Part shown: piece by piece, positions 25,469 to 35,348 of the stretch
Numbering within the stretch: position 1 is the first letter of the stretch
Layout of the letters: every line of letters starts with the position of its first letter
From: Streptomyces sp. NBC_00259
GTDB taxonomy: Bacteria > Actinomycetota > Actinomycetes > Streptomycetales > Streptomycetaceae
Length of the DNA stretch: 64,000 bases
Assembly: GCF_036181745.1 (NCBI RefSeq)
Contig: NZ_CP108080.1
Location: 7,009,501 to 7,073,500, forward strand
Reading direction: 5' to 3'
Program-made: the position numbers and the translations under genes
The notes under the pieces: model-generated
Databases searched by the model: none
Told to the model about the DNA's origin: nothing
The model's input: only the letters and a program-made list of their open reading frames with translations

Positions 25469-25500
25469 GAGCCTGTTCGACGGTGCCGGACCCGCGTGCT

Positions 25501-25537
25501 TTTGCCTCCGGGGCAATAAGTTTGCCTCGGAGGAAAA
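25501..25537. promoter_or_regulatory. Paired operator of the XRE-cupin regulator (probable autoregulation)
   Basis: Two TTTGCCTC direct repeats at 25501 and 25521 lie exactly 20 bp (two helical turns) apart. Each heads an inverted repeat: TTGCC-GGCAA at 25502-25516 and TTTGCCT-AGGAAAA (imperfect) at 25521-25537. They end 20 nt before the regulator ATG. This is the typical place for an XRE-type repressor to control its own gene. Confidence 0.65.
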
Positions 25538-25556
25538 CTCCTGGCCCAATGGGGGT

Positions 25557-26174
25557 ATGAGCCATCCCTCAGGACAGCCTCCCGGCCCGTCCGCCGGCGA
25601 GGCGGCGGACGATCTGCCGGACGTCGCACCCCGGCTGCGCGCGCTGCGCCGCCGTCGCGGTCTCACGCTGGAGGCCGCCGCCCAGCGGGCGGGCCTCTCG
25701 CCCGCCCATCTCTCCCGGCTGGAGACGGGCAACCGGCAGCCGTCGCTGCCGATGCTCCTCACCCTCGCCCGTACCTACGGTACGACGGTCTCGGAGCTTC
25801 TCGGCGAGCAGGCGCCGGAGCGTGACGCGATCATCCGCGGCGGCCGGATGGGACCCGCGGAGGCCGACGGCTGGACGTACCGGCAGGCCGGGGGCCGCGG
25901 GCGGGCCATGCAGGCCCTGCGGGTGCACGTCCCGTACGGCGCCCAGGGCGATCTGGTGCGGGTCCATCCGGGCGAGGAGTGGCTCCACGTACTCGAAGGG
26001 CGGCTGCGGCTCGGCCTCGGCGACACCGTCCACGAGCTGGAGCCGGGGGACAGCGCCCACTTCGACTCCCTCACCCCGCACCGCATCGCCGCCGCCACCC
26101 ATGAGGGGGCCGAGCTGCTCTTCGTCCACACGCTGCTGCAGAGCCCCGACCCGCATGCCCACCCGCACGCCTAG
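25557..26174 (+). CDS. XRE-family transcriptional regulator with C-terminal cupin domain
   Basis: A 205-residue regulator. The helix-turn-helix spans residues 24-80 (LRALRRRRGLTLEAAAQRAG, then SPAHLSRLETGNRQPSLPML). The cupin spans residues 125-200, with VHPGEEWLHVLEGRLRLGLG as motif 1 and LEPGDSAHFDSLTPHR as motif 2. Such proteins sense a small ligand or metal in the cupin barrel. The frame is open upstream to 25467, but the ATG at 25557 directly follows AATGGGGGT and leaves the operator repeats outside the gene. It is co-transcribed with a tiny membrane protein gene 12 nt downstream, a pairing I remember as common in Streptomyces. Confidence 0.92.
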   Translation: MSHPSGQPPGPSAGEAADDLPDVAPRLRALRRRRGLTLEAAAQRAGLSPAHLSRLETGNRQPSLPMLLTLARTYGTTVSELLGEQAPERDAIIRGGRMGPAEADGWTYRQAGGRGRAMQALRVHVPYGAQGDLVRVHPGEEWLHVLEGRLRLGLGDTVHELEPGDSAHFDSLTPHRIAAATHEGAELLFVHTLLQSPDPHAHPHA

Positions 26175-26186
26175 AGGAGACGCGTC

Positions 26187-26321
26187 ATGTCCGAGAAGAC
26201 CTCATCGAACCAGGAGACGAAGTTCCCGGTCGGACTGGTCGTCCGACTCTTCGCCTACCTCGTGGCGGGCCATCTGTTCGCGGCCTTCCTCTATCTGCTG
26301 TTCACCGTCGGCGGCGAGTGA
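26187..26321 (+). CDS. DUF6126-like small membrane protein
   Basis: A 44-residue protein: a polar head MSEKTSSNQETKFPVG, then one long hydrophobic helix (VVRLFAYLVAGHLFAAFLYL), ending LLFTVGGE. GAGGAGA precedes the ATG at 26187. The RLFAYLVAGHLFAAFL block matches my memory of DUF6126, a single-pass membrane protein usually encoded right after an XRE-cupin regulator, as here. Its function is unknown; a role as membrane effector or sensor partner of the regulator is only a guess. A small CCCGG/CCGGG hairpin at 26322-26338 separates it from the convergent phosphatase gene. Confidence 0.8.
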   Translation: MSEKTSSNQETKFPVGLVVRLFAYLVAGHLFAAFLYLLFTVGGE

Positions 26322-26344
26322 CCCGGACCGACACCGGGCGGGCC

Positions 26345-27160
26345 TCAGACCGAGCCGTCGAGCAGCCGCTCACGCAGCCGCTCACGCGTCTCGGGTGCGA
26401 GCTTCAGTCCCTCGGAGAGGTAGCGCTCGGTACCGCCCCAGACCTCGTCCATGGTCGCGAACGCCGCCGCCAGATACTCGGCCCGGGCGTCGAACAGCGG
26501 GCTGAGCAGCTCCATCACCTCCGGCGACATCCCGGCCGGTGAGGTGTCGCTGCGGCGCACCTTGTAGCGCCGGTGCGGGTCGTTCGACTTGAGGTAGTCG
26601 GCCTCGATCGCCTCACGCTCGACACCCACGGCCAGCAGCGAGATCGCGATCGACAGGCCCGCCCGGTCCTTGCCCGCCGCACAGTGCATCAGCGCCGGCA
26701 CGCTGTCCTGCGCCAGCGCGTGCAGCACGCGGCTGTGCTCGGCGGTGCGCTCCTTGATGATCGTGCGGTAGGAGGCGGTCATCCGGCCGGCGGCCTTGCC
26801 GTCGGCGAGGATCGTCTTCAGCTGGTCGAGATCACCGTCGCGGACCATCCGCCAGAACTCGGCGCCGTCAGCCGGGTCGGACAGCGGGATGTTCACGTTG
26901 CGCACCCCCGGCAGCTCGACGTCGGGGCCCTCCAGCCTGTGGTCCGCCGCATTGCGGAAGTCGAAGACCGTGTGGAGCCCGAGCGAGCCGAGGAAGGCGG
27001 CGTCGCTGCCGGTCGCGTGCGCGAGATGGCCGCTGCGGAAGAGCCGTCCGTAGCGCGTCCGGTGCCCGTCGACGGTCGGCAGTCCGCCCACGTCCCGGAA
27101 GTTGCGAACCCCGGACAGCTCGGGCTCGGTCGGCGGGGTCTGGGGCAGCTGCTGCGTCAC
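26345..27160 (-). CDS. Tyrosine/serine protein phosphatase (PtpB-like)
   Basis: A 271-residue phosphatase of the MptpB/LipA-like branch. The P-loop is MHCAAGKDRAGLS near residues 155-167 (H-C-x5-R, with the AGKDR form typical of this branch). The family N-terminus GVRNFRDVGGLPTVDGHRTR is at residues 16-35, and RYGRLFRSGHLAHAT follows. Known relatives dephosphorylate phosphotyrosine, phosphoserine or phosphoinositides. The frame is open to 27202, but the GTG at 27160 has GGAGGAGCCCCC just upstream and is preferred. Monocistronic and convergent with the DUF6126-like gene. Confidence 0.9.
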   Translation of the reverse strand: MTQQLPQTPPTEPELSGVRNFRDVGGLPTVDGHRTRYGRLFRSGHLAHATGSDAAFLGSLGLHTVFDFRNAADHRLEGPDVELPGVRNVNIPLSDPADGAEFWRMVRDGDLDQLKTILADGKAAGRMTASYRTIIKERTAEHSRVLHALAQDSVPALMHCAAGKDRAGLSIAISLLAVGVEREAIEADYLKSNDPHRRYKVRRSDTSPAGMSPEVMELLSPLFDARAEYLAAAFATMDEVWGGTERYLSEGLKLAPETRERLRERLLDGSV

Positions 27161-27332
27161 GGGGGCTCCTCCGTGTCTGCGGTCGGCGCTGCTCGCCGAC
27201 AAAGGGGCGCGGTGCTGACCCTACGACATCGATTCCTCAGGCAAGTATTTCGGCCCATGGCCGCAAGGCCGTTGCCCTGCTGATGAATTGCGCCCGATGA
27301 TGTGCGGACGTGTGCGAATTTGAGGGGTCTGG

Positions 27333-29429
27333 ATGATCGAGACGGTTGGTGACGGTCGCATCTGGGTTCTGTCCGGGCTGACGAGCAGCTATGCGCTGCT
27401 CGTCACCGACCGGGACGAGCTGCTGCATCTGCACTGGGGACCGCGGATCGGCCCGGCCGACGCCGAGGCGCTCGCCGCCGACCCGCTTCCGCCCGAACGG
27501 GGCTTCGAGTCGCCGCTCGACGGGCACGAGGAGTATCCCGTCGAGGGCGGCCCCCGATTCGTCCGGCCCGCGCTGTCCGTCCGTACCCCTCAGATCCGTG
27601 GCACCGAATGGCGCTTCACCGCCGGCGGCGTCGAGGACGGTGACGAGCTGCGGCTGGGGTTCGCCGACCCCGTGCACGGCCTCGCGCTGACGCTGCACTA
27701 CCGGATGCGGGACGACTCCGATGTGATCGAGCGCTGGGTCACGGTGACCCACGTCGGGGAGGGGCCCGCACTGGAGCTGCTGCGCGCCGACGCGGCCGTC
27801 TGGACGCTGCCGCCGCGCGAGCGCCGCCGGCTCTCCCAGCTGCACGGCCGATGGGCCGCCGAGTCCCGGCTCGTACGGACCGAGCTCACGTACGGGGAGA
27901 CGCTGATCGGCTCGCGCCGGGGTCACACCGGGCATCAGCACCTGCCGTGGGTCGCCGTCGACGACGGCACGGCCACGGAGGAGTCCGGGGAGGTGTACGG
28001 CTGCGCCCTCGGCTGGTCGGGATCCTGGCGCATCGCCGTGCACCAGCTGCCCGACGGCCAGGTGCAGATCAGCGGCGGCGCCGGCCACGACGACTCCGGA
28101 CTGCTGCGGCTCGCACCCGGTGAGTCGTACGTCTCACCCGTGTTCGCCGGGCTGTGGAGCGAGGGGGGATTCGGCGGCGCGAGCCGGTCCTGGCATGCCT
28201 GGCAGCTCGCCCACGTCCTTCCCGGGGCCGGGGACTCGCGCCCGGTCCTCTACAACTCCTGGGAGGCGACCGGCTTCGACATCTCCGAGGAGCAGCAGCG
28301 CGCGCTGGCGGCCCGGGCCGCCCGGATGGGGGTGGAGCTCTTCGTCGTGGACGACGCGTGGTTCGGGCGGCGGACGAGCGACCGGGCCGGGCTCGGGGAC
28401 TGGACACCGAATCCCGACCGCTTCCCCCGGGGGCTGAAGCCGCTCGCCGACGAGGTGCACGCGCGGGGAATGGCGTTCGGGATCTGGGTCGAGCCGGAGA
28501 TGGTGAACGCCGACAGCGATCTGTACCGGGCGCACCCGGACTGGGTGCAGCACCACCGGGGGCGGACCCGGACCGAGTTCCGTCATCAGCTGGTGCTGAA
28601 CCTCGCCCGCGGGGACGTCCAGGAGTACCTCTGGGAGCGGCTGGACACGCTGCTGTCCTCGACGCCCGTCGACTATGTGAAGTGGGACTTCAACCGCTGC
28701 TTCACGGACGCGGGCTGGCCCGGGGAGCCGTACCCGCAGAAGCTGTGGGTCGAGCACGTCCACGCGCTCTACGCCCTGCTGGACCGGCTGCGGGCCGCGC
28801 ACCCCGAGGTCGCCTTCGAGAGCTGCTCGGGCGGCGGGGGCCGGATCGACCTGGGGATCCTCTCCCGCACCGACCAGGTGTGGACCTCCGACAACACCGA
28901 CCCGCTGGACCGGCTCGCCATCCAGCACGGCTTCGGGCAGCTGCACCCGGCGAGAGTGATGGCCGCATGGGTCACGGACAGCCCGAACGTCCAGCTCAAC
29001 GGAAGGGTCAGCACCCTGCGCTTCCGGTTCGTGAGCGCCATGGCCGGGGTGCTCGGCATCGGCGGCGACCTCACCGCATGGAGCGAGGACGAGCTGACCG
29101 AGGCGCGTGACTGGGTGGAGCTCTACAAGAAGATCAGACCGGTCGTCCAGCACGGCGAGCTGTACCGGCTGCGGCCGCCGGCGGGCGGGCTGAGCGCGGT
29201 GCAGTATCTGCGCGGGGACGAGGCCGTCGTACTGGCCTGGCTGCAGTCCCAGCACCACGGAGAGCTTCCGCCGCGGCTCCGGCTGCGCGGGCTCGACCCG
29301 TCGGCGGAGTACGAGTGCCTGGACACCGGCCGCCTCCACCGGGGCGCCGTCCTCCTCCATCACGGCTTCTCCACCGGCCTGAGGGGTGACCTCGACGCGA
29401 TGGTCCTCCGCCTGCGCCGCCGGGCCTGA
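27333..29429 (+). CDS. Alpha-galactosidase, glycoside hydrolase family 36
   Basis: A 698-residue cytoplasmic enzyme with no signal peptide, so it should act on imported alpha-galactosides such as melibiose or raffinose. Domain order is the GH36 one: an N-terminal beta-sandwich (1-290), a TIM barrel (about 300-620) and a C-terminal beta domain. The nucleophile Asp lies in VKWDFNRCF near residue 452 and the acid/base Asp in TSDNTDPLDR near 519; the CSGGGGRIDLG block near 495 is also diagnostic. GAGGGG lies 7 nt before the ATG at 27333. No transporter or regulator gene adjoins. Confidence 0.94.
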   Translation: MIETVGDGRIWVLSGLTSSYALLVTDRDELLHLHWGPRIGPADAEALAADPLPPERGFESPLDGHEEYPVEGGPRFVRPALSVRTPQIRGTEWRFTAGGVEDGDELRLGFADPVHGLALTLHYRMRDDSDVIERWVTVTHVGEGPALELLRADAAVWTLPPRERRRLSQLHGRWAAESRLVRTELTYGETLIGSRRGHTGHQHLPWVAVDDGTATEESGEVYGCALGWSGSWRIAVHQLPDGQVQISGGAGHDDSGLLRLAPGESYVSPVFAGLWSEGGFGGASRSWHAWQLAHVLPGAGDSRPVLYNSWEATGFDISEEQQRALAARAARMGVELFVVDDAWFGRRTSDRAGLGDWTPNPDRFPRGLKPLADEVHARGMAFGIWVEPEMVNADSDLYRAHPDWVQHHRGRTRTEFRHQLVLNLARGDVQEYLWERLDTLLSSTPVDYVKWDFNRCFTDAGWPGEPYPQKLWVEHVHALYALLDRLRAAHPEVAFESCSGGGGRIDLGILSRTDQVWTSDNTDPLDRLAIQHGFGQLHPARVMAAWVTDSPNVQLNGRVSTLRFRFVSAMAGVLGIGGDLTAWSEDELTEARDWVELYKKIRPVVQHGELYRLRPPAGGLSAVQYLRGDEAVVLAWLQSQHHGELPPRLRLRGLDPSAEYECLDTGRLHRGAVLLHHGFSTGLRGDLDAMVLRLRRRA

Positions 29430-29440
29430 CCATCGCGCCG

Positions 29441-29461
29441 GGCCCGGCGGAACGCCGGGCC
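29441..29461. terminator. Hairpin after the alpha-galactosidase gene
   Basis: GGCCCGGCG at 29441-29449 and CGCCGGGCC at 29453-29461 form a 9-bp stem with a 3-nt loop, 11 nt past the stop codon. A second, related GC-rich element (GCCGGGCCTGGCGG) follows at about 29477, so termination may involve both. Confidence 0.75.
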
Positions 29462-29935
29462 GTCTGACGGTGGCGCCGGGCCTGGCGGGACGCCGGGCGG
29501 AGGTCCTCGACCGGGTTCGAGGGCAACTCGGCCTGCGCCGTGGCGAGTTCCGGGGAGCGGCGGTCGAATTGCTGAATTCACCTGTTGTTCGGAATTGGTT
29601 CCGCACACGGAAAGGGCTCGCCTTTTCGCGGCCACTCGCGCCATTGGATGCATTCCGTCGCTAATGAGCGATGTGTCCGGATTGGGCGTTTTTGTATAAC
29701 GCGCCCCGGTTGAATAGGGGATGGGGATCCGCCCGTGAGCGGGATCATATCCGTGACGTTCTGTGGTGGTGCACCGCGGCCGGACCCCCTTGTCCCCTGG
29801 GAAATCGAAGATCCGTAATCCACGCAGCGTGACCGGGAAATGTGCGCTGATATCCGGTAGGGGGATTCCCGGGGGGAATAGACGGCTTGTTCACTTCGAC
29901 CCGGCTCGCTTACGGTCACCGCAATCCGGTCGGAA
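29462..29935. other. Non-coding stretch before the riboswitch
   Basis: No gene seen on either strand. The part from about 29570 to 29780 is clearly richer in A+T than the surroundings (for example GAATTGCTGAATTCACC and TTTTTGTATAACGCG), which fits a promoter region for the riboswitch-controlled hydrolase gene. I could not fix -35 and -10 boxes with confidence. Confidence 0.5.
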
Positions 29936-30110
29936 CGCCCAATCCTGCCGCCGTCCGGAATATCGCACCCACCCACGTGTGGCAGGAGCGGGGGACCCAG
30001 GTAGTACGCCGTCCGGAGCCCCGGACGGCTTGGGGTGAAGTCGCGCGAGTCGCGCGGCCGGGCAGCTCCAGCCCGAACCCGACAGCTCACCTCGCAGGCG
30101 GCGGAGAGGA
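29936..30110 (+). promoter_or_regulatory. ydaO/yuaA (c-di-AMP) riboswitch
   Basis: The leader shows the conserved blocks of the ydaO class in order: CGCCCAATC at 29936, a stem ending AGGAGC, then GGGGGACCCAGGTAG near 29993, TTGGGGTGAAGTC near 30030, GCCCGAACCCGACAGCTCAC near 30071-30090 and CTCGCAGGCG at 30091-30100, whose last bases pair back to the start (P1). GGAGAGGA, the ribosome binding site, follows at once. Members bind cyclic di-AMP and in actinobacteria control cell-wall hydrolases; here the M23 gene starts at 30118. The class is read from memory of the consensus, but the blocks are long and ordered. Confidence 0.92.
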
Positions 30111-30117
30111 ATTCGCC

Positions 30118-31131
30118 ATGCCCGGTAAGGGTAAGCATCGCCGTCCGAGGACCAGCCCGTTCACGCGCGGATTCGTCGCCGCAGGAACGGGCGGGGCCGC
30201 CATCGCACTCCCGCTCATGGGTGCCGCCGGTGCGCACGCCGCCGAGAAGTCCGCGCCCGTCGCAGCCCCCGAGCGGGTCGCCTCGGTCGCTCACAAGGCC
30301 GTCACCCCGCAGGCGCCGCAGGCTCCCAAGGCGCCGAAGCCGTACACGGTCGTGGCCGGTGACTACCTCTCCAAGATCGCCGATGAGCACAACGTCAGCG
30401 GCGGCTGGAAGAAGCTGTACGCCGACAACCGCGCCGCCGTCGGTACGGACCCCTCGCTGATCCACCCGGGTCTGAAGCTCGTCCTCGGCGGCAAGGCGAC
30501 GGCCCAGGGTGAGGCGAAGGCCCAGCCGAAGCCCGAGCGGAAGGCCGCGGCCCCGGCCAAGAAGGCGCCCGCCGACAAGGCCGCCGCCAAGGCCGAGAAG
30601 GCGGAGAAGGCCCAGAAGGCCGTGAAGGCCGAGAAGTCGTCCGCTTCCGTCGAGCGTGCCTCCCGCACCGCCGACCGCGCCGCCGGTGCCGCGGCCGCTC
30701 CGGCCGCTGCCCAGGCCCCCGCGCCCTCGGGCTTCTTCGCCCCGGTCACCAGTGGCATCGGCACCGCGTACAAGACCGCCGGTGCCATGTGGTCCAGCGG
30801 CTACCACACCGGTGTCGACTTCGTCGCCTCCACGGGGACGTCCGTGAAGTCGGTCGGCCCGGGCACCGTCGTCTCGGCCGGCTGGAGCGGTGCGTACGGC
30901 AACGAGGTCGTCATCAAGCACGGCGACGGAACGTACTCGCAGTACGCCCATCTCTCGCAGCTCTCCGTCGCGTCCGGCGACGGTGTCACCGGCGGCCAGC
31001 AGATCGGGCTGTCCGGCTCCACCGGCAACTCCTCCGGCCCGCACCTGCACTTCGAGATCCGGACGAGCCCGAGCTACGGCTCGGACATCGACCCGCTGGC
31101 CTACCTGCGCCAGCACGGTGTCTCGATCTGA
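30118..31131 (+). CDS. Secreted LysM and M23-family peptidoglycan hydrolase
   Basis: A 337-residue exported endopeptidase of the lysostaphin type. The signal peptide covers about residues 1-43 (basic start KGKHRRPRTS, hydrophobic core, AGAHA-AE cut). A LysM domain follows at 76-124 (YTVVAGDYLSKIADEHNVSG). Residues 125-205 are an Ala/Lys/Glu-rich linker. The M23 domain has its zinc ligands in YHTGVDF near 229-235 and GPHLHFEIR near 306-314, with GLSGSTGNSSG between. It should cut peptide cross-links during growth or spore germination. Control by the c-di-AMP riboswitch 8-180 nt upstream is the main regulatory clue. ATG at 30118 after GGAGAGGA. Confidence 0.95.
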   Translation: MPGKGKHRRPRTSPFTRGFVAAGTGGAAIALPLMGAAGAHAAEKSAPVAAPERVASVAHKAVTPQAPQAPKAPKPYTVVAGDYLSKIADEHNVSGGWKKLYADNRAAVGTDPSLIHPGLKLVLGGKATAQGEAKAQPKPERKAAAPAKKAPADKAAAKAEKAEKAQKAVKAEKSSASVERASRTADRAAGAAAAPAAAQAPAPSGFFAPVTSGIGTAYKTAGAMWSSGYHTGVDFVASTGTSVKSVGPGTVVSAGWSGAYGNEVVIKHGDGTYSQYAHLSQLSVASGDGVTGGQQIGLSGSTGNSSGPHLHFEIRTSPSYGSDIDPLAYLRQHGVSI

Positions 31132-31174
31132 CGCACCTGACACGGCGTCCCGAACCTGACGCCGCGCGACTCCG

Positions 31175-31221
31175 TCCGTCGGCCCCGCGCAGGGGCCGGC
31201 GGACGCCCGCGTTTTCGCGGG
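31175..31221. terminator. Double hairpin after the M23 hydrolase gene
   Basis: First stem: TCCGTCGGCCCC at 31175-31186 with GGGGCCGGCGGA at 31192-31203 (one G-T pair). Second stem: CCCGCG at 31206-31211 with CGCGGG at 31216-31221 around a TTTT loop. They lie 44 nt past the stop codon. Confidence 0.8.
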
Positions 31222-31287
31222 TCTCCGCCTATTCCCGCTTTGCCGAAAACTGACCTGGTGGTCTATATCACGCCCCGTCAACCCCTC

Positions 31288-31303
31288 CCTACGGTGGCGT
31301 AGG
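31288..31303. promoter_or_regulatory. Inverted repeat upstream of the GDSL hydrolase gene
   Basis: CCTACG at 31288-31293 and CGTAGG at 31298-31303 form a perfect 6-bp inverted repeat around GTGG, 30 nt before the start codon. I have a vague memory of the sequence TACGGTGGCGTAGGT upstream of several Streptomyces genes. It could overlap a promoter -10 region or be an operator. Confidence 0.45.
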
Positions 31304-31332
31304 TCACTTCTCACCGGGAAAGATGGCTCGAC

Positions 31333-32124
31333 GTGGCAGACGATTCGCGATCAAGAACAAAGGGCTCATTCGGGTCGTACGCGGCGATCGGTGACAGCTT
31401 CACCGAGGGGGTCGGAGACGCGGGACCCGGCGGACAGTTCGTCGGATGGGCGGACCGCCTCGCGGTCCTGCTGGACGACCGCGTACCGGAACACACCTTC
31501 CGCTACGCCAATCTCGCCGTACGCGGCAGGCTCCTGGACCAGATCGTCGAGGAACAGGTCCCGCGCGCGAAGGAACTCGCCCCCGACCTGGTGACGTTCT
31601 GCGCGGGCGGCAACGACATCATCCGGCCCGGCACCGACCCCGACGACGTCGCGGAGCGCTTCGAACGGGCGGTCGCCGAACTCGCCACCTCCGTCGGCAC
31701 CGTCATGGTGACGACCGGGTTCGACACCCGCGACGTGCCCGTCCTGCGCCATCTGCGCGGCAAGATCGCCACGTACACCGCGCACGTCCGCGCCATCGCC
31801 GACCGCTACGACTGCCCCGTCCTCGACCTCTGGTCGCTCAAGTCCGTCCAGGACAGACGTGCCTGGGACGACGACCGGCTGCATCTCTCGGCCGAGGGCC
31901 ACACGCGTGTGGCACTGCGCGCCGCCCAGGTGCTCGGCGTGGACGTGCCCGCGGACCCGGACCAGCCGTGGCCGCCGCTGCCGCCGCGCGGCACGCTCGA
32001 AGTCCGCCGCGACGACATCCAATGGGCGCGCGAGTACCTCGTGCCGTGGATCGGCCGTCGGCTCCGGGGCGAATCGTCCGGCGACCATGTGGAGCCCAAG
32101 CGCCCGGACCTGCTTCCGCTCTGA
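31333..32124 (+). CDS. SGNH/GDSL hydrolase family protein
   Basis: A 263-residue esterase-fold protein without signal peptide. Block I is AAIGDSFTEGVGD with nucleophile Ser near residue 22; the oxyanion Gly region is YANLAVRGR near 58, block III is FCAGGNDI near 92, and the catalytic Asp/His pair is DDDRLHLSAEGH near 175-186. A C-terminal extension of about 75 residues (RRDDIQWAREYLVPWIGRRL) marks the actinobacterial cytosolic branch. The GTG at 31333 is preceded only by a weak GGGAAAG. Substrate unknown. It converges with the STM4011-type operon 23 nt away. Confidence 0.88.
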   Translation: MADDSRSRTKGSFGSYAAIGDSFTEGVGDAGPGGQFVGWADRLAVLLDDRVPEHTFRYANLAVRGRLLDQIVEEQVPRAKELAPDLVTFCAGGNDIIRPGTDPDDVAERFERAVAELATSVGTVMVTTGFDTRDVPVLRHLRGKIATYTAHVRAIADRYDCPVLDLWSLKSVQDRRAWDDDRLHLSAEGHTRVALRAAQVLGVDVPADPDQPWPPLPPRGTLEVRRDDIQWAREYLVPWIGRRLRGESSGDHVEPKRPDLLPL

Positions 32125-32147
32125 GTTCCTTCGCTGCGGGCACGTCT

Positions 32148-32996
32148 CTACGCGGAGGCGGGGATCCTCTCCAGGACCCCGCCCGCGAACACGTCGTACA
32201 GCGGCAGCGACTCCAGATGGACATAGCCGATGTGGCAGTCGCACACCGCGAGCGGGCAGGCGCGCGGTCGCAGCGCCGCCCTGTACGAGCCGTCGTAGAG
32301 ATTGCCCAGCTCGGCCGGGACGAAGTGGCAGCGCCGCACCGTCCCGTCACCGTCGACCGAGATCACCGACTCGCCCGTACGGCACGGCAGACCGGCCGAG
32401 CGGTGCGGATGGCGGCTGTACGGGAAGAGGGGGTCGAGGGCCGTCCAGCGGGCGGCCTCCTCGTCCGTGTAGTCACGCCCCTCCGCCGCGTTGACCCACA
32501 GATAGACGTGCTCCGGGAGATCGGCCCGCAGCCGGCGGGCGGCCTCCAGATGCTCCTCGAAGCCGACGATCCCGACACTGAACCTGATGCCGCGCGCCGA
32601 CAGTTCACGGCACTTGCCGAGGAAGCGGTCGTACGGCGTCTGCCCCGGGTGGTACGTGCACCACAGCGCGAGGGTGTCCGGATCGGCCTCCGCCAGCCAG
32701 TCCGTACGGCAGCTCAGATTCGTCTGGATGGCCACGCGGCGGATGTGCGGCAGCCGGGACAGCTCGGCCAGCGTGCGCCGGTACCAGGAGCGCACCAGGC
32801 CCTCGCCCCAGGGCGTGAAGAGCACCGACAGCCGGTCCTCCGGCTGCCGCGCCGCCGCCCAGCCCGCGAACCGCTCCAGCGCGTCACGGTCGGCCCGCAG
32901 CTGCTCCCGGCTGTCACGGCGCTTGGCGAACGGGCAGTAGGGGCAGTCGTAGTCGCAGGAGGCCAGCGGCCCCCGGTACAGCACGGTCAGGTCCAT
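32148..32996 (-). CDS. STM4011-family radical SAM protein
   Basis: A 282-residue radical SAM enzyme. The Fe-S cluster Cys are C14, C18 and C21 in SCDYDCPYCPFAK. The middle holds LFTPWGEGLVRSWY in the GGE position. The C-terminus has extra Cys: LPCRTGESVISVDGDGTVRRC near 212-232 and PRACPLAVCDCHIGY near 255-269, resembling a SPASM-type auxiliary cluster. It is the last gene of a leftward five-gene set that I recognise as the Salmonella STM4011-STM4015 type. The substrate is unknown; SPASM relatives often modify peptides or proteins. The ATG at 32996 lies 7 nt after the previous stop. Confidence 0.85.
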   Translation of the reverse strand: MDLTVLYRGPLASCDYDCPYCPFAKRRDSREQLRADRDALERFAGWAAARQPEDRLSVLFTPWGEGLVRSWYRRTLAELSRLPHIRRVAIQTNLSCRTDWLAEADPDTLALWCTYHPGQTPYDRFLGKCRELSARGIRFSVGIVGFEEHLEAARRLRADLPEHVYLWVNAAEGRDYTDEEAARWTALDPLFPYSRHPHRSAGLPCRTGESVISVDGDGTVRRCHFVPAELGNLYDGSYRAALRPRACPLAVCDCHIGYVHLESLPLYDVFAGGVLERIPASA

Positions 32997-33003
32997 GCGC
33001 GTC

Positions 33004-34469
<1,466 letters not shown>

Positions 34470-34473
<4 letters not shown>

Positions 34474-35348
34474 CGGGCGCCCTCCGCCGGGCCGGGGCCG
34501 GGCAGGAAGAACTGCGCGTACGGAACGGTCCAGACGACCTCGTGGCCGAGCCGGTGTCCGGTGTAGCCGCCGTCGCCGTACGCCGTGCCGTGGTCGGAAC
34601 AGACGATGGCGAAGCAGCGACGCCGGCTGCTCGCGGCGGCGAAGAGCCGGCCGATGTGCCGGTCGACGTACTCCAGCGCGGCGGCATGGGTCTCGCGCGT
34701 GTCGCCGCTCTCGCGGGTCGCGCCGGGCAGATGGAACCAGTTGGGCTGGTGCAGCGCGGACACATTGACGAACAGGAACAGCCGCTGGTCGTGCGGGAGC
34801 GAGGCGACCACCTTCTCGGCCCGGTCGACCTGGGACTCGAAGGAGGTGGGGGAGACCACGCCGAACTCCGGCTCCCAGTGGCTGTCCTGGAACAGCCCGG
34901 GCAGCACGGAGCCCAGCGGGCCCTGCCGGTTGAAGAACCCGACGCCCCCGACGCACACCGTCCGGTACCCGGCCTGCGCGAGTCCGGAGACCAGGTCGGG
35001 TGTGTCGTACACGAACGTGCCCTCGGCGGTCGTCTCACTTCCCGCGAAGCGCGCGGCGAACAGTCGTGGATGGGGACCGGGGGCGGCCGGTGTCGGCAGG
35101 AAGCCGGCGAAGATCGCCTGGTGCGAGGCGTAGGTGAAGCTGCCCGGGGCGTGCCGCCGCTCCCAGACGCCGCCGGGCAGATGGCGCGCCAGATTCGGGA
35201 TGCGGCCGGCCGCCGCGAGCTCCTCCGCGACGTCGAAGCGGAGGGTGTCGAGCGTGACGAGCAGCAGATCGTCCGTGCCGACGACGGACGACATGTCGAC
35301 CGTCGTGCTCGTCCCGGCGGGGACGTCCGGCCCGTGCGTGGTGGTCAT
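34470..35348 (-). CDS. STM4013/SEN3800-family sulfatase-like hydrolase
   Basis: A 292-residue protein of the alkaline-phosphatase/sulfatase superfamily. The metal-site start is DLLLVTLDTLRFDV at residues 27-40, with Thr35 in the nucleophile position where sulfatases have Cys or Ser. The second metal site is IVCSDHGTAYGDGGYTGHRLGH near residues 250-271. The fold suggests phospho- or sulfo-ester hydrolysis or transfer; the substrate is unknown. No signal peptide is present, so it acts in the cytoplasm with its partners. ATG at 35348 overlaps the previous stop, and the 3' end overlaps the next start, both as ATGA. Confidence 0.85.

Noticed and set aside
29887..30117. Upstream extension of the M23 hydrolase gene to a start at 29887
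   Set aside because: This stretch is the riboswitch aptamer; the ATG at 30118 follows a ribosome binding site and opens a normal signal peptide.
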